From Pseudozyma flocculosa PF-1 (Eukaryota; Basidiomycota; Ustilaginomycetes; Ustilaginales; Ustilaginaceae), in NCBI RefSeq assembly GCF_000417875.1, contig NW_006920878.1:111279-175278 (forward strand): a stretch of DNA of 64,000 nt, given 5' to 3'. The notes beneath the pieces are model-generated. The model ran no database searches and was not told where the DNA came from. It worked only from the letters and a program-made list of their open reading frames with translations. The translations under genes and the position numbers were made by a program. Positions 28,597 through 38,743 of the stretch are shown in pieces (the stretch's first letter is position 1; each line of letters begins with the position of its first letter).

Positions 28597-31500
28597 TCAT
28601 GCCTTCTTCTCCTTCTTGGCGGCGACGGAATCCGATACGGTGGAGGTCGAGGCAGCCTCGGCCATCTCGGGCTTGGAGGGAGCCCCAAAGAGCTTGTTTG
28701 CCGGCGCCTTGTCGAGGTCCCGCAGCCGCAGCACTACGAGCTTGCGATCGGCCTGCGAGATGGCGAGCTGATACTGCCCCGGGAGGGTGCCGTCTTTGGC
28801 AGCGACAGACGTCGATGAGTCGTGGGCGTCGGACGGCATCTTGGCTTCCGATCGCTTCGAGTCCGGATCGACGTCTTCGGCAGCAGCAAGGCCCTTCCAA
28901 GAGAGGCCGAAGATGGGTCCACCGCCAACATAGCGCTTGACGAGGGCGCCGTCCTGCACAGACAAAGGCGGGCAGCAGAGGGGATAAGAGGATCAGCAAA
29001 AGGGCAACCGGCACGACGACGTCGCGGCGATGCGACAGCTCCTGCTCAGTCAAGGGCGCTCACCTCGATCCGCGTGATGAGAACCCTCTTGTCGATCCCG
29101 CCAGTGGCGAGGAACCGCGCGCAGGAGCTGAAGCTGAGCGTGTAGACGTTGTCCTCGTGCTCGTCAATGACACGGATGCAGTCGCCGGTGTCGGCGTTCC
29201 ACAGCCGCGCGGTCCAGTCGAACGACGTGGTGGCAAGCATGCGCGGCTGCTTGGGATGGCGCGTCCCTGGTCCCGTCGGACACCAAGCCACCGCGTACAC
29301 CTCCTTGGTGTGACCAGAGAGCGTAAGCCGCAGGCCCTTGTTGGGTCCCTTGGCCGTCGTCGTCACCACACTGGACGTCGTCGACGGTGCAGCGGGTGCA
29401 CCGGCACTAGCCGCAGTCGGTCCGCTGCCTGAAGCGGACGGGTCGGCCGATGGAACGTCCTTGCCGGCAGCAGCACCGCTGGACCCAGCGCCAGACGATG
29501 TGGAAGCGCCCGTGCCAGCGGGAGGCGCCGCAGTCGAGGCGCCTGCCGCCGAGGATGCGCCTCCGTCCTTCTCCTTCGACGGTCCGGACTCGTCCACCTC
29601 GCCCTCGCCGGTCGCGGCTGCAGATCCGGCCTCGGCCGTGCCGGCACCGCTGCCGCTGCCGCTTCCTGCGCCGGTCGGGTTGCGGTGGCCACGCTCGCGG
29701 TCCTCCTCTGCGTCCGTGCCTTCGACGTTCGCGCTCCCACCCCGACCCCGGGCGCCCCGCTTCCTCGAGCCCTCGCTGCCGGCACCGGGGGCGCCGCCTG
29801 ACCAGGACCCGCTGCCATTGGACGACGAGCTGCCGAGATCGAGCGCCCAGATCTTGGCCGTGCAGTCGTCCGAGACACTCGCCAGCAGCGTTTGCGAGGG
29901 ATCAAAGCGGATGGCGTTGACCTCGTCGGTGTGGCCCTTGAACGACTTGATTGGCCGCGCCTCGCCCAGCTTGCAGATATTGATGCTGTTGTCCGCCGAG
30001 CACGTGGCAAAGATGGAGTCGGCGACCGACTGGCTGAGACCGTGGGCCGGCGCGACGGCAGCAGATGAATCAACGCTGAGCGAGCCCTCGGCAGTGGAGA
30101 GCCATTCCACGTCGAGGACGCCGTCGCTGTGGAGAGGGAACTGCTGCCGCGTCTTGCCGCTGCCGAGGTCCCAGACGATGGCAGTGCCGTCGGCGCTTCC
30201 CGTCAGCAGCATGTTGCCCTTGCGGTTCCACCGCACGCTGATGACGGCGCCCTGATGCATCGACATGACCAGGTGCAGATCTCCCTGGGGCGTCCAGAGC
30301 CTGAGTATGCCGTCGTAGGACCCCGAGGCCAGCAGTGTGCCGTCCGGGTTCCAGTGCAGCGTCGAGATGTCCTTGCTCTGCGTCGCGGGCAGGTGTTTGC
30401 ACACCGTCGGCGGGTCGACGGGGTCGCCGGACCGCGGCGGCAGATCCCAGATGCGCACCGTTGCGTCGCCGGCGCCACTTGCCAGCATGCCCGGCACCGT
30501 CGGGTTCCACGCCGAGCCGAACACCTCGCCCGTGTGTCCGGCCAGCACGGTGATCTCTTCGCGGGTGACGTATCCATCGCCCTCGGGCTGCTCGACTGTC
30601 GTGCTGGCCTGCTTGCCGTTGCCGGCGGCGCCCTTGTCGCCCTTGCCGCCGTCTTTCTTCCCTTCGGCGAGGCTGCCTTTGCCCGCCTTCTTCTTCTTGA
30701 TGCCGTCCTTCTCCTTTGCCCTCGAACCCGTCCGATCCGCTGCGCCGGAGCCGCTCTCGTGGCCCCTGTCCGTCTGACCGGGCGTGGACGCTCGGGAGCT
30801 GCCGCCAACCTTGCCGTTCCTGGACGCCACGTCCTTCCTGTCCTCGTCCGCCATACCGTTGGCGAGCCGCTTCCTGTCCGCTGCCGATGCGGAAGCGGCG
30901 GCGAGGTCCTCCCGCTTGGCCCGTTTCTCCTGCCTCTCGGAGCCCGCCGATGCCGCGAGGGCGTGCGAGGCCTTGCGTTTCGCGTCCTTCATCTTTGCCG
31001 CGCGCGCCTGCTCCGCGTCCGTCATCTCGACGTCGTCTGCCGAGACTTGCTCGAGCTTCTTCTTGGACGCCGAGGCTGTCGTGCTGGACTCAGGCTGTCG
31101 GCCGTCCGAGTTGCGCCTCGAGCCGCTGGAGCTCGACGTCGCCGACTGCAACCCGTTCTGCAGCCTCCGCGTCGTATCCTGGACGGCGACGGCCACAGTC
31201 TGGGTCGTCGCTTCCTTGTGGAGGGCCCGCGGTGGCGCCAACGCTGGCGGCGGAGAAGCGGAGAGTCGAGTCGGGCTCGCTGGCGGTGGTGGCGGTCGAG
31301 GCTTGCCATCGCACACGTGCGGCGGTCCTACCAGCTTGAACGGCGCCGAGCAGGTCTTTTCGGTGCCATCCTGCGTTTTGCGGCGGGCACGGAAAAGGGG
31401 GGACCAACCATGTCGCATTGTTTCGTGAGCTGCTGAGCTGCGCCTGCCCGAAGCCTCGACGCTCTCGAGCAAGGCGTGGGACTCACCTCCTGGACATGTG

Positions 31501-31810
31501 CCTCGACGGCCGAGTAGACGAGGCCTCTCTGCAGGTAGCGGATCAGCTGACCAGGCTCGATAATGGCCTCGTGGGAGAGGGGCGAGTCGTCCAGCCTCGA
31601 TTCATGTCGCAGCGCAAACGATGCGTGGTGGAACCCTTTGCCGATTTCACACACAGAGCGCCGCAGAGGTTGCGAGATTCCAGGTGTCAGTGTGGCGCTC
31701 GGAAGCTGCGCACCTTTGCGCCTCGACGCTGGCCGAGCAGACTCACCTGATTCTTTGAGGTAATGATAGACGAGAAGGTTGACTTCCACCGAGGTACAGA
31801 GGGGCGCCAT
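28597..31810 (-). CDS. TBL1: LisH-WD40 co-repressor subunit, TBL1/SIF2 type
   Basis: Nuclear WD40 co-repressor scaffold (TBL1 in NCoR/SMRT; Sif2 in the yeast Set3 deacetylase complex). Four exons: 31810-31747, 31635-31487, 31370-29064 and 28953-28597, all GT-AG and in frame, 958 aa. Exons 1-2 encode the LisH domain (VEVNLLVYHYLKESG-FHHASFALRHES) and the following helix (GQLIRYLQRGLVY). Then comes a long Ser/Ala/Lys-rich insert (to about residue 340) with nuclear-localisation-like KKKK clusters. WD40 blades follow, closely matching TBL1: VLAGHTGEVFGSAWNP, LASGSYDGILRLWT, SFKGHTDEVNAIRFDP, LLASVSDDCTAKIW and HEDNVYTLSFSSCARFLATGG. A second Gly/Ser/Ala-rich insert of about 120 residues interrupts the propeller between the SDDCTAKIW and HTKEVYAVAWCPTGPG blades. 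The last exon supplies the final blade and a Lys-rich tail. Confidence 0.92.
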
Positions 31811-33288
31811 AGCTGCTTCGTGGTCCGACTGCACGCAGAGGTTCGAGCCCCGCGAGCTTTCTCGGAAAGGGACGTCCCTGTCCTGCTCCTCGTTGGCAGC
31901 GGCCTCGCTTGAGCTTCCGCGGGCGGGGATGCGACACTGCGCGCCCCAGTCCAAGGCCAGTCAGAAGGGGCGTCTCTGTCCGCAATCGTTCGAGATTCGG
32001 CCTGGACTAGCGCAGCGCGGTCGAATGGGCCCGTTAGGACGGAGCAACCTCTGGTAAAGCTGCGTGTCGGATCTGCGGTCCCTGGTGAACGAGGCGCTTT
32101 GCACAGAGATGTCGGGCAGCAGGTGGCTGGAGGAGCGACAGCGGATGAAGCGGCCGTACGGACAAAGCCAGCGATGCACGTCTGGGCGGCGTCAGTCTGT
32201 GGCGCGGAGCGTAACGATCACAGTAGGGAGAGGGCGGCGGTGCTGCGATGGCGGAGGCGAGTCCAGTCGTGGATCCAAGAAGCCCCGACGTTCCGGGAGC
32301 GAGCTAGGCGAGGTTGGGAGAACGCCTAGTCGAGTGCTTCGGTGGCGCGGGTGAGTAGGTGGATGGATGGATGCCAGAAGGAGGCGGATGGATGGATGGC
32401 CGACTCTCTGCCTCCGATCGACGGTGTCGGAAAAGTGTGTGTCGACGCAAAGTCCAAGAGGAATGTTGGCTCTAGGTGCAGATGTGGTGCTGTAGAGCGG
32501 ATGGTGCTAAAGAGCAGGCAGCGAGATGAGAGCCTGGCGGGTAAGGATGCGCACCGACACGAAAGAGAAGGATGGCGGATGTGTAGAGGGGATCGAGGTG
32601 TTGAGCCGACGTGGCGAGAGGAGGTGGCAGTCGAGGGGCCGAGGTGCGACGAAAACCTCGGCGCGCGCGCGACAAGCCTGCAATCGGGCAACGACCCAAG
32701 CCCAAAGCAAGGGCAACCGAGCAAAGGCACCTGCTGGCTTCCGTCTCCCGCCTGGGGCGAGGCTCCAAAAATCCAGCGAAAAAGCAGAGCGAAAATAAGG
32801 ATGCGACCCGCCCTGCCTGCCCTCGGTCTGGCAGGGAGGGGAAAATGGGCGTGCGCAAGGTACCCATGCAGTCTGGGCACGGCCTGGCCAGTCAGGTCAA
32901 CGGGCCGAACAGACAACGACGAGTCGAGGCACACACAGATGGGTGGACGCGTTCCACCTTCGCAAGGCCAGGCCAGGCCAGGCCGGGCCAGGCCGGGCCA
33001 GGCTGCCCAGCAGGGACGGGTGCTAATTTCCCGACCCTGGCCCTCCCTCGCACCACGACCACCACAGCAGCTCCTCGAACATCCTCGCCCGCGCACCGCT
33101 CACCATCCTAGGCGGCATCACGGCGTCAGCGGCACACAAGCGTCCAACCACCGACCCGGCCCATCCCTGACCGACGCACCGATCGGGCGAGAGACGATTA
33201 CCAAGACTTCCCAGGAGCGCCTACCTCCGCGAGACCAACACCAACACCACTACGTCGCCGTCGACGGGCGTCTTCTGACCTCGCCACG
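31811..33288. promoter_or_regulatory. divergent intergenic region, TBL1-like / TMEM115-like
   Basis: 1.48 kb shared upstream region. Visible structure: GGAT repeats near 32360-32400, and a GGCCA/GGGCCA short tandem tract at about 32965-33005. Open frames on both strands are chance GC-rich ORFs. A GGTTCGAGCC box at 31840-31849 looks like a tRNA B box, but there is no matching A box or cloverleaf. Confidence 0.4.
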
Positions 33289-34713
33289 ATGGCCGTCTTC
33301 TCGGCCTCGACGTTTGTCCAGTCGATCCCTCCGGGCACGCGTATCCTGACGGCATCGCTGCTCGCCTTCACCCTCCTCCTCGCCTTCCTCCGCCTCACCC
33401 GGACCGAAGAGGGGCTTCACTTTATCACGTTTTCCTCAAAGGACTCGGCCCTCGCCTTTCCCTGGCTCGTCATCGTACCGGGCGCAAGCTGGTACTACCC
33501 ATGGACCCTCCTCACCGCCGGCCTGTGCGAGACGTCGTTCTTCGAGTTCCTCATCTCGCTCTTTTCCCTCCCGCTCGCCGGGAGGTACCTCGAGAGGCAG
33601 TGGGGCGCAACCGAGCTCCTCAGGTTCTCGGCCATCGTCATTGTCGGGAGCAACATCATCGCCTGGGGGCTCGCCTTCATCATGTTCGCCGTGCTCCGCT
33701 TCGACGTCCTCATCTACGGCACCCAGTACCACGGCCTCGAGGCCCTACAGGTCGCCTTTCTCGTCGCTTTCACCCAGCTCATACCAGAGCACCAGGTGCA
33801 GCTCTTCCGTGGCGCACTCAAGCTGAGGGTCAAGGTATGTTGGGATCGTCGGCGACCCACCCTTCGTTGCTGCCGGACGTCCTCATCCTCTGCCGTTGTC
33901 CTTTGTCTCTGCTTCCATCGATGCCCCACACACAGGACCTGCCCATGCTCTACGTGACCTTTAGCAACATTGCCTGCATCGTCGGCTATACGTCGCCCTT
34001 TATCCTGATCCAGGTGAGCAGCGGGTATTGCCGGGCGGCTTCGAGGTCGGACCAAGCTTGTGCCGAAGTGCTCACGTCGACTCCTCTCTCCCTTCCGTAT
34101 CGCGCAGTTCGGCTGGCTCATCTCATGGGCCTATCTGCGATATTTCCAGGCCAACGAGAGCGGCTACAAGGGCGACCGGAGCGAGGCTTTCGCATTCGTC
34201 AACTGGTTCCCGCCCATCGCCCACCGGCCGGTTCAGTTCATCTCGGACACGCTCTTTGCCCTGTTCGTCAAACTCAAGATCGTGCAGCCCTGGAGCGGGG
34301 GCGACTATGCCGACCTCGAGATGGCCGCTGCCTCGGTCGGAGGCGGACCGGCCGTACCGGCGGGGGCAGGTGGCGCCCGCGCCGAAGCCGAGAGGCGCAG
34401 AGCCATGGCTCTCAAGGCGCTGGACCAGCGGTTGGCGGGAGGCGGATCTGGTGGCGGCGGTAGCGGGTCGAGACCGGGTTCTGGAGCGGGCCGATCATCG
34501 GCGGGCCACCCGAACCTGCAGAGGAGCGACTCGGCCAGCTCGCAGCCGCAGCAGGCCAAGAAGGCGGGACGGGAGCAGGCCGCGGCGCCGGTACCATCGG
34601 TCGTCTTTGAGGCGCCCAGGGACGACGACGACGAGGCCAAGTTCGAGGAAGAGGACAGCGGCGACATCTCGCAGCAGGGGAAGAAGCCGGCTCCCAGCAA
34701 GGAACTCACCTGA
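33289..34713 (+). CDS. TMEM115/DUF1751 family Golgi membrane protein
   Basis: Rhomboid-like integral membrane protein of the TMEM115 family (Golgi; linked to retrograde transport in animals). Exons 33289-33834, 33936-34013 and 34108-34713 join in phase 0, giving 409 aa. At least six hydrophobic segments are seen: ILTASLLAFTLLLAFL; the FPWLVIVPGASWYYPWTLLTAG block; LISLFSLPLAGRYLERQWGATELLRF, which holds the family's GRYLE...WG signature; IVIVGSNIIAWGLAFIMFAVL; GLEALQVAFLVAFTQL; and LYVTFSNIACIVGYTSPFILIQFGWLISWAYLRYF spanning the exon 2-3 junction. No rhomboid Ser-His catalytic pair. The last ~130 residues are a soluble, Gly/Ser-rich then acidic tail, expected to face the cytosol. Confidence 0.88.
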
Positions 34714-35154
34714 GCTGACGGGCACCGGAGCCAAGTCGAGCCCTAACCTCCTGCTGCAGCCGGTGAGAGCTGTCTCGCCCCCGTCCGGCGCCATCGTCCC
34801 GGCGCTCTAGCGGCGGCAGCGGTGGCGCAGCGCATCGTCGAGTGCGCCTCTGCGACGTCCAGATTGCGCCTCAGACAACCATAGAAAGTCCGAGCAGTTC
34901 AGTGGCTCGAGGACCTGCAGACTTCGCAGGCCCCTCGCCGGGTCTTAGGATCGCTGAAAACCAAAATCGGATGCACTGGAAACAAGACTGAGAGGATGGG
35001 CTGTGAACAGATGAGCGTCGAGACAAGGATGCAAGGTAGGATAGGTATGAATCGGACAGCCGGCAGTCGAGGGCGGGCGCCGTCGCCGTGGCCGTCGCCT
35101 TGGCCGTTGACCGAGGGCTGGGAAGGGGCCGCGGGGCGTGGCGCGCGGCGCGCA
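34714..35154. other. convergent intergenic region
   Basis: 440 bases between the 3' ends of the TMEM115-like gene and SPB1. I see nothing in it beyond ordinary 3'-flanking sequence. Confidence 0.4.
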
Positions 35155-37962
35155 TCACCTGCCGCCGTAGCCGTTGGGCGTGCGGGGCTTGTTGGACGTG
35201 TTCATCTTCTTGCCCATCTTCTTGTTGAGCCTCTTCTGGGCGCGCATCTCCTTCTTCATGCGCGGGTCGACCATCTTGTACCGCCCCTTTACGCCCTTGG
35301 GTCGGCCCTGGACTCCGCGGTTGACGCCCTTGGCCACGACGAGCGCCGCCTGCTTGCGCTGCTTGGCTTTGACGCTGCTGGCCAGCAGCTTGTTGATCGT
35401 CGAGGCCTTCTCCTTCTCCGAGATGTCCTCGTTGTCGTTGATGGCCTCGGCCTTCTTCTGCGCCTTTTCCAGCCGCTGCGCCGCCTTCATCTTCTTTCTC
35501 GCCTTGGCCTCGGCAATCTTCTTGATCGGCCGCGCGTCGAGCGCCCGCTGCTTCTCCCGCAGCGCCTCGACGGCCTCCTTGGTGATGGGGATGTTGGCCT
35601 TGTAGAATTTGCGCTCGTCGTCGAGGAACCACGCCGGCAGGTCCGACTTGTCGTGGAAGCTCGTCTTGTTGAAGCCTCGGTCGATGAGCTCCTGCTTCGT
35701 CACGCGCTTGTTGACCAGCGCCTGGGCCAGCGCCACGGCCTCGGCCGTGTGAAGGCCGTGCTCCTTGATGTAGCGCTGCTTGGCCGCCTCCTCGTCTGAG
35801 CCGTAGTCGTCCCACTCGTCTTCGGGGATGTCGGCCGTCTCGTGCTGCTCCTGCGGCACGATCTCGAAGTCGTCGTCGTCGTCGTCCTCCTCCTCCTCTT
35901 CGTCATCATCGACAGCCTCGGCCTCCGCTCCGCTGTCCTGGTCATCTTCATCCTCCTCCTCCGCCTCGTCGTCGTCGTCTTCATCGTCCTGCGCCTGCGG
36001 GGAGACGTCGACGGGCTGCAGGTCCTTGAAGAGCGGGTTGTCGAACCAGATGGCGGCCTCGCGGCTTTGCCGTGCGGCAAGGGCATCCTTGCCCTCGAGC
36101 GTGTTGAGCAGGACACGCTTCTGCTCTGCCGAGCCGTCGGCCGACTCGTCGATGCCGAAGCGAGCACGCTTGCGCGTCTTGGACGACCCGGACCCGGCAG
36201 CAGAACGCTTCGACGCCATCCGTGCGGCCCGTTCCGCTCGCTCGTCCTCCTCGTCCTCCTCGTCGTCGGTGTCGAACGTCTCCTCCTGCTGCTTGCGTCG
36301 CTCGACGATGTCGTAGCCTCCCTCGCTGTCGTCGCTGCCCTCTTCGTCGTCGTCGTCGCCGTCGCCGCCCTTTCTGTCGCGGATGCCGTGCCACTCGTCG
36401 CGGGCAGGGTCCATGCGCCTCGCCTCCTTGACGCGGTACTTGGCGTCGCGCTCCTGCATCTTTTGCTGGTACTGCTCGTACATCTGGTCCATCTCGCCCT
36501 CCAGCCGACGCAGCCGCGCCTCCTCGTCATCGTCGTCCTCGTCGTCGTCGGTGTCGGCCGAGCCGACGACGGTGACGCTGCTCTCCTCCTCGTCTTCGGG
36601 CATGTCGCCGAAGTCGTCGTCGAGGCCAGCAGCTCCCGTCTTGGAGCGCTTCTCGGTTTCTCCGAGGTCAAAGAAGTCGTCGGTGCCCTTGGCGAGCTGG
36701 TCGTCGGTGAGCTCCATGCCGATGTCCATCGGCGTCGTCATCTGGAGCTGGAGCTGCATGATGCGCTTCTGCCTCGCCTCGTTGCGCTTCCGCCTCTCCT
36801 TTCGCGCCTTCTTGGCGGCCTCTTCGTTGAGGCGAGCCAGCTCGTCGTCGATCTGTTCGTCCTCGTCCATCTCCTCGACCTCGACGGTCTCGGTCGCCTC
36901 GGTCAGATCCTTCTTGGCGCGCTCGAGGCCCATGTCGATGCGCAGATCCTTGCGCCACTTCATCAGGGTCTTGAACTCCCTGCGGCCGAGCACTTTGAGG
37001 TCCTCACAGCTGGCCTTGATCTCGTCGGTGGTGGCCTCCTTCTTGAGCAGCTCGCGGCTTTCGTCGCTCTTGAACGTGATCTGGTTGTTGCTGCCGAGCA
37101 TGCCGATCACGTCGATGCCCCGGATAAAGTCGATGGCGTCGAGGGAGCGGAAGAGGATGTAGTCGCCATCGGCATAGCCCTCGCGGTTCTTGCGGTGCTT
37201 CTTGGGGTCGAGCACGTTGGCGGCGGCGTTACCCATCGACGTGCCCTTGAGGCTGTCCGGGACGGCGGTACCATCGGTGGTCATGGCGGTCGGGTCGAGG
37301 TCCTTGAAGACATGGTGCGGGTCGAGGAACTTGGGGTCGATGCGGGCCGGGTTCTTGTACTCCTGGCACACGACGAAGATCTCGGCGGAGACGTTACGCG
37401 ACGACGCGGGCTTGGTGGCCTCGACCTTCTTGAAGAGCTGGTTGAAGACCCAGAGGAGGTTGTTGTAGTCCTTGGAGCGGAAGACCTTGGTGACAAAGGT
37501 GCCGCCGGCGCGGAGGAACTCGACGGCGAGGCGGAGCGACTGGAGGGTGAGCTCGGACTGGGCGTAGGCGTCCTGGACCCAGGCGGTGCCGACGTTGGGC
37601 GCGCCGTCGTGGATGACGACGTCGGCCTTCCAGTCCTTGAGGTGCTGGCGGAGCTGGTCTCGGCACTTGTACGAGTTGATGTCCTCGGCAAAGGTGATGC
37701 AGCGCGGGATGGGCTTGATGGGGTCGAGGTCGACGCCGACGATGAGCGAGTTGGGGGGCATAAACTTGGAGGCCACCTGCAGCCATCCTCCTGGAGCGGC
37801 GCAGAGGTCGATGCAGCATCGAGCGTTTTCGAGGAAGTTGTACTTTTTGTTGAGCTGAACCAGCTTGAAGGCGGCACGCGAGCGGTAGCCCTGCTCCTTT
37901 GCCAGCCAGTAGAACTTGTCCAGACGGCCCTTGGCCGTCTTCTTCTCCTGCTTCTTTCCCAT
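35155..37962 (-). CDS. SPB1: AdoMet-dependent rRNA 2'-O-methyltransferase SPB1
   Basis: Nucleolar FtsJ-type enzyme that methylates the A-loop of 25S rRNA and is needed for 60S assembly. Single exon, 935 aa (yeast 841). N-terminal RrmJ/FtsJ domain, residues ~20-205: RSRAAFKLVQLN (catalytic Lys), CIDLCAAPGGWLQVAS (AdoMet site), VIHDGAPNVG (Asp), GTFVTKVFRS (Lys) and NVSAEIFVVCQEYK (Glu), so the K-D-K-E tetrad is intact. The middle is rich in charged coiled coil and long Asp/Glu runs. The C-terminal Spb1_C domain (about 700-930) includes RFNKTSF-like DRGFNKTSFHDKSDLPAWF, the KAKQRKQAALVVAKGVNRG block and a basic tail. Shares a 780-base divergent upstream region with eIF3b, another translation gene. 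Confidence 0.97.
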   Translation of the reverse strand: MGKKQEKKTAKGRLDKFYWLAKEQGYRSRAAFKLVQLNKKYNFLENARCCIDLCAAPGGWLQVASKFMPPNSLIVGVDLDPIKPIPRCITFAEDINSYKCRDQLRQHLKDWKADVVIHDGAPNVGTAWVQDAYAQSELTLQSLRLAVEFLRAGGTFVTKVFRSKDYNNLLWVFNQLFKKVEATKPASSRNVSAEIFVVCQEYKNPARIDPKFLDPHHVFKDLDPTAMTTDGTAVPDSLKGTSMGNAAANVLDPKKHRKNREGYADGDYILFRSLDAIDFIRGIDVIGMLGSNNQITFKSDESRELLKKEATTDEIKASCEDLKVLGRREFKTLMKWRKDLRIDMGLERAKKDLTEATETVEVEEMDEDEQIDDELARLNEEAAKKARKERRKRNEARQKRIMQLQLQMTTPMDIGMELTDDQLAKGTDDFFDLGETEKRSKTGAAGLDDDFGDMPEDEEESSVTVVGSADTDDDEDDDDEEARLRRLEGEMDQMYEQYQQKMQERDAKYRVKEARRMDPARDEWHGIRDRKGGDGDDDDEEGSDDSEGGYDIVERRKQQEETFDTDDEEDEEDERAERAARMASKRSAAGSGSSKTRKRARFGIDESADGSAEQKRVLLNTLEGKDALAARQSREAAIWFDNPLFKDLQPVDVSPQAQDDEDDDDEAEEEDEDDQDSGAEAEAVDDDEEEEEDDDDDDFEIVPQEQHETADIPEDEWDDYGSDEEAAKQRYIKEHGLHTAEAVALAQALVNKRVTKQELIDRGFNKTSFHDKSDLPAWFLDDERKFYKANIPITKEAVEALREKQRALDARPIKKIAEAKARKKMKAAQRLEKAQKKAEAINDNEDISEKEKASTINKLLASSVKAKQRKQAALVVAKGVNRGVQGRPKGVKGRYKMVDPRMKKEMRAQKRLNKKMGKKMNTSNKPRTPNGYGGR

Positions 37963-38743
37963 GCCGGGCGAGACGGGGCGGCGCTAGGAAGGTGGGCCGA
38001 TGTGGTCAGGAGCCGGAGCGCAGGGAGGGTTCGGGGTTCGGTCGAGATGGTGGAGACGAGGTTAGCGGCAAGGGCGGTGGCGGACCAGGCCATGCCCTGC
38101 CCTCTTCTCGCGCTCGGGGATGGCGGTGGGGCCGGGCAGCGCGGGAGAGCAGAGAGAGGGGGCGGCCCCCCGCCCCGCCCAGTTTTCTGCATTCCCACAA
38201 AAATTTCCAGCTGGGGGGCGTGGGCCCTGGACTGCTGGCCAACGTCGGATTTCGGGACACATCGGCGCTCTGGCCAACTCGTGCGAGTAGTGTCGTCCGG
38301 GTGTCCAGAGAAGACTGCGGGAAGGCCTGCCACCACCACAGGCAGGGAGAAGAGAGGGCCAGAGCAGAGGGCGAAAAATTCGACGTGCTTGCGGGTCGCG
38401 CCAGGCCCACGCCGCCGTCCAGCAGAGAGAGGTCAGTGTCGAGCGAGCGCTCGAAGAGAAGAGCACACCGACGACAGAAGGAAGCCAGCCAGCCCTGCGG
38501 CAGCGCGCACCAGAGAGGCTCGTCTGCCACGACTGCCGCTTCCAGCTGGATATCGACCGACCACACCATCTCTACCACTCTCAGACATCAGAACCCACCC
38601 GGCCGCAGTGCACATTCCACGCTCGCCACTCACCACCTTCCCTGCGCTTCCGGACTCCGGCGCCTCTTGCTTTGCCCCGCCCACGACCATCGCCAGCAGA
38701 TTCATCACCACCGTAACCCCCCACCCGACACCATCTGCCCGGC
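37963..38743. promoter_or_regulatory. divergent promoter region, SPB1 / PRT1
   Basis: 780 bases between the start codons of two ribosome/translation genes. Short CCCACAAAAATTTCC-type AT patch near 38195-38210. Co-regulation of the pair is plausible but not shown by any motif I can identify with confidence. Confidence 0.4.

Noticed and set aside
31840..31849. GGTTCGAGCC, a possible tRNA B box
   Set aside because: No A box at the right distance and the flanks do not fold into a cloverleaf; it is chance sequence upstream of the TBL1-like start.
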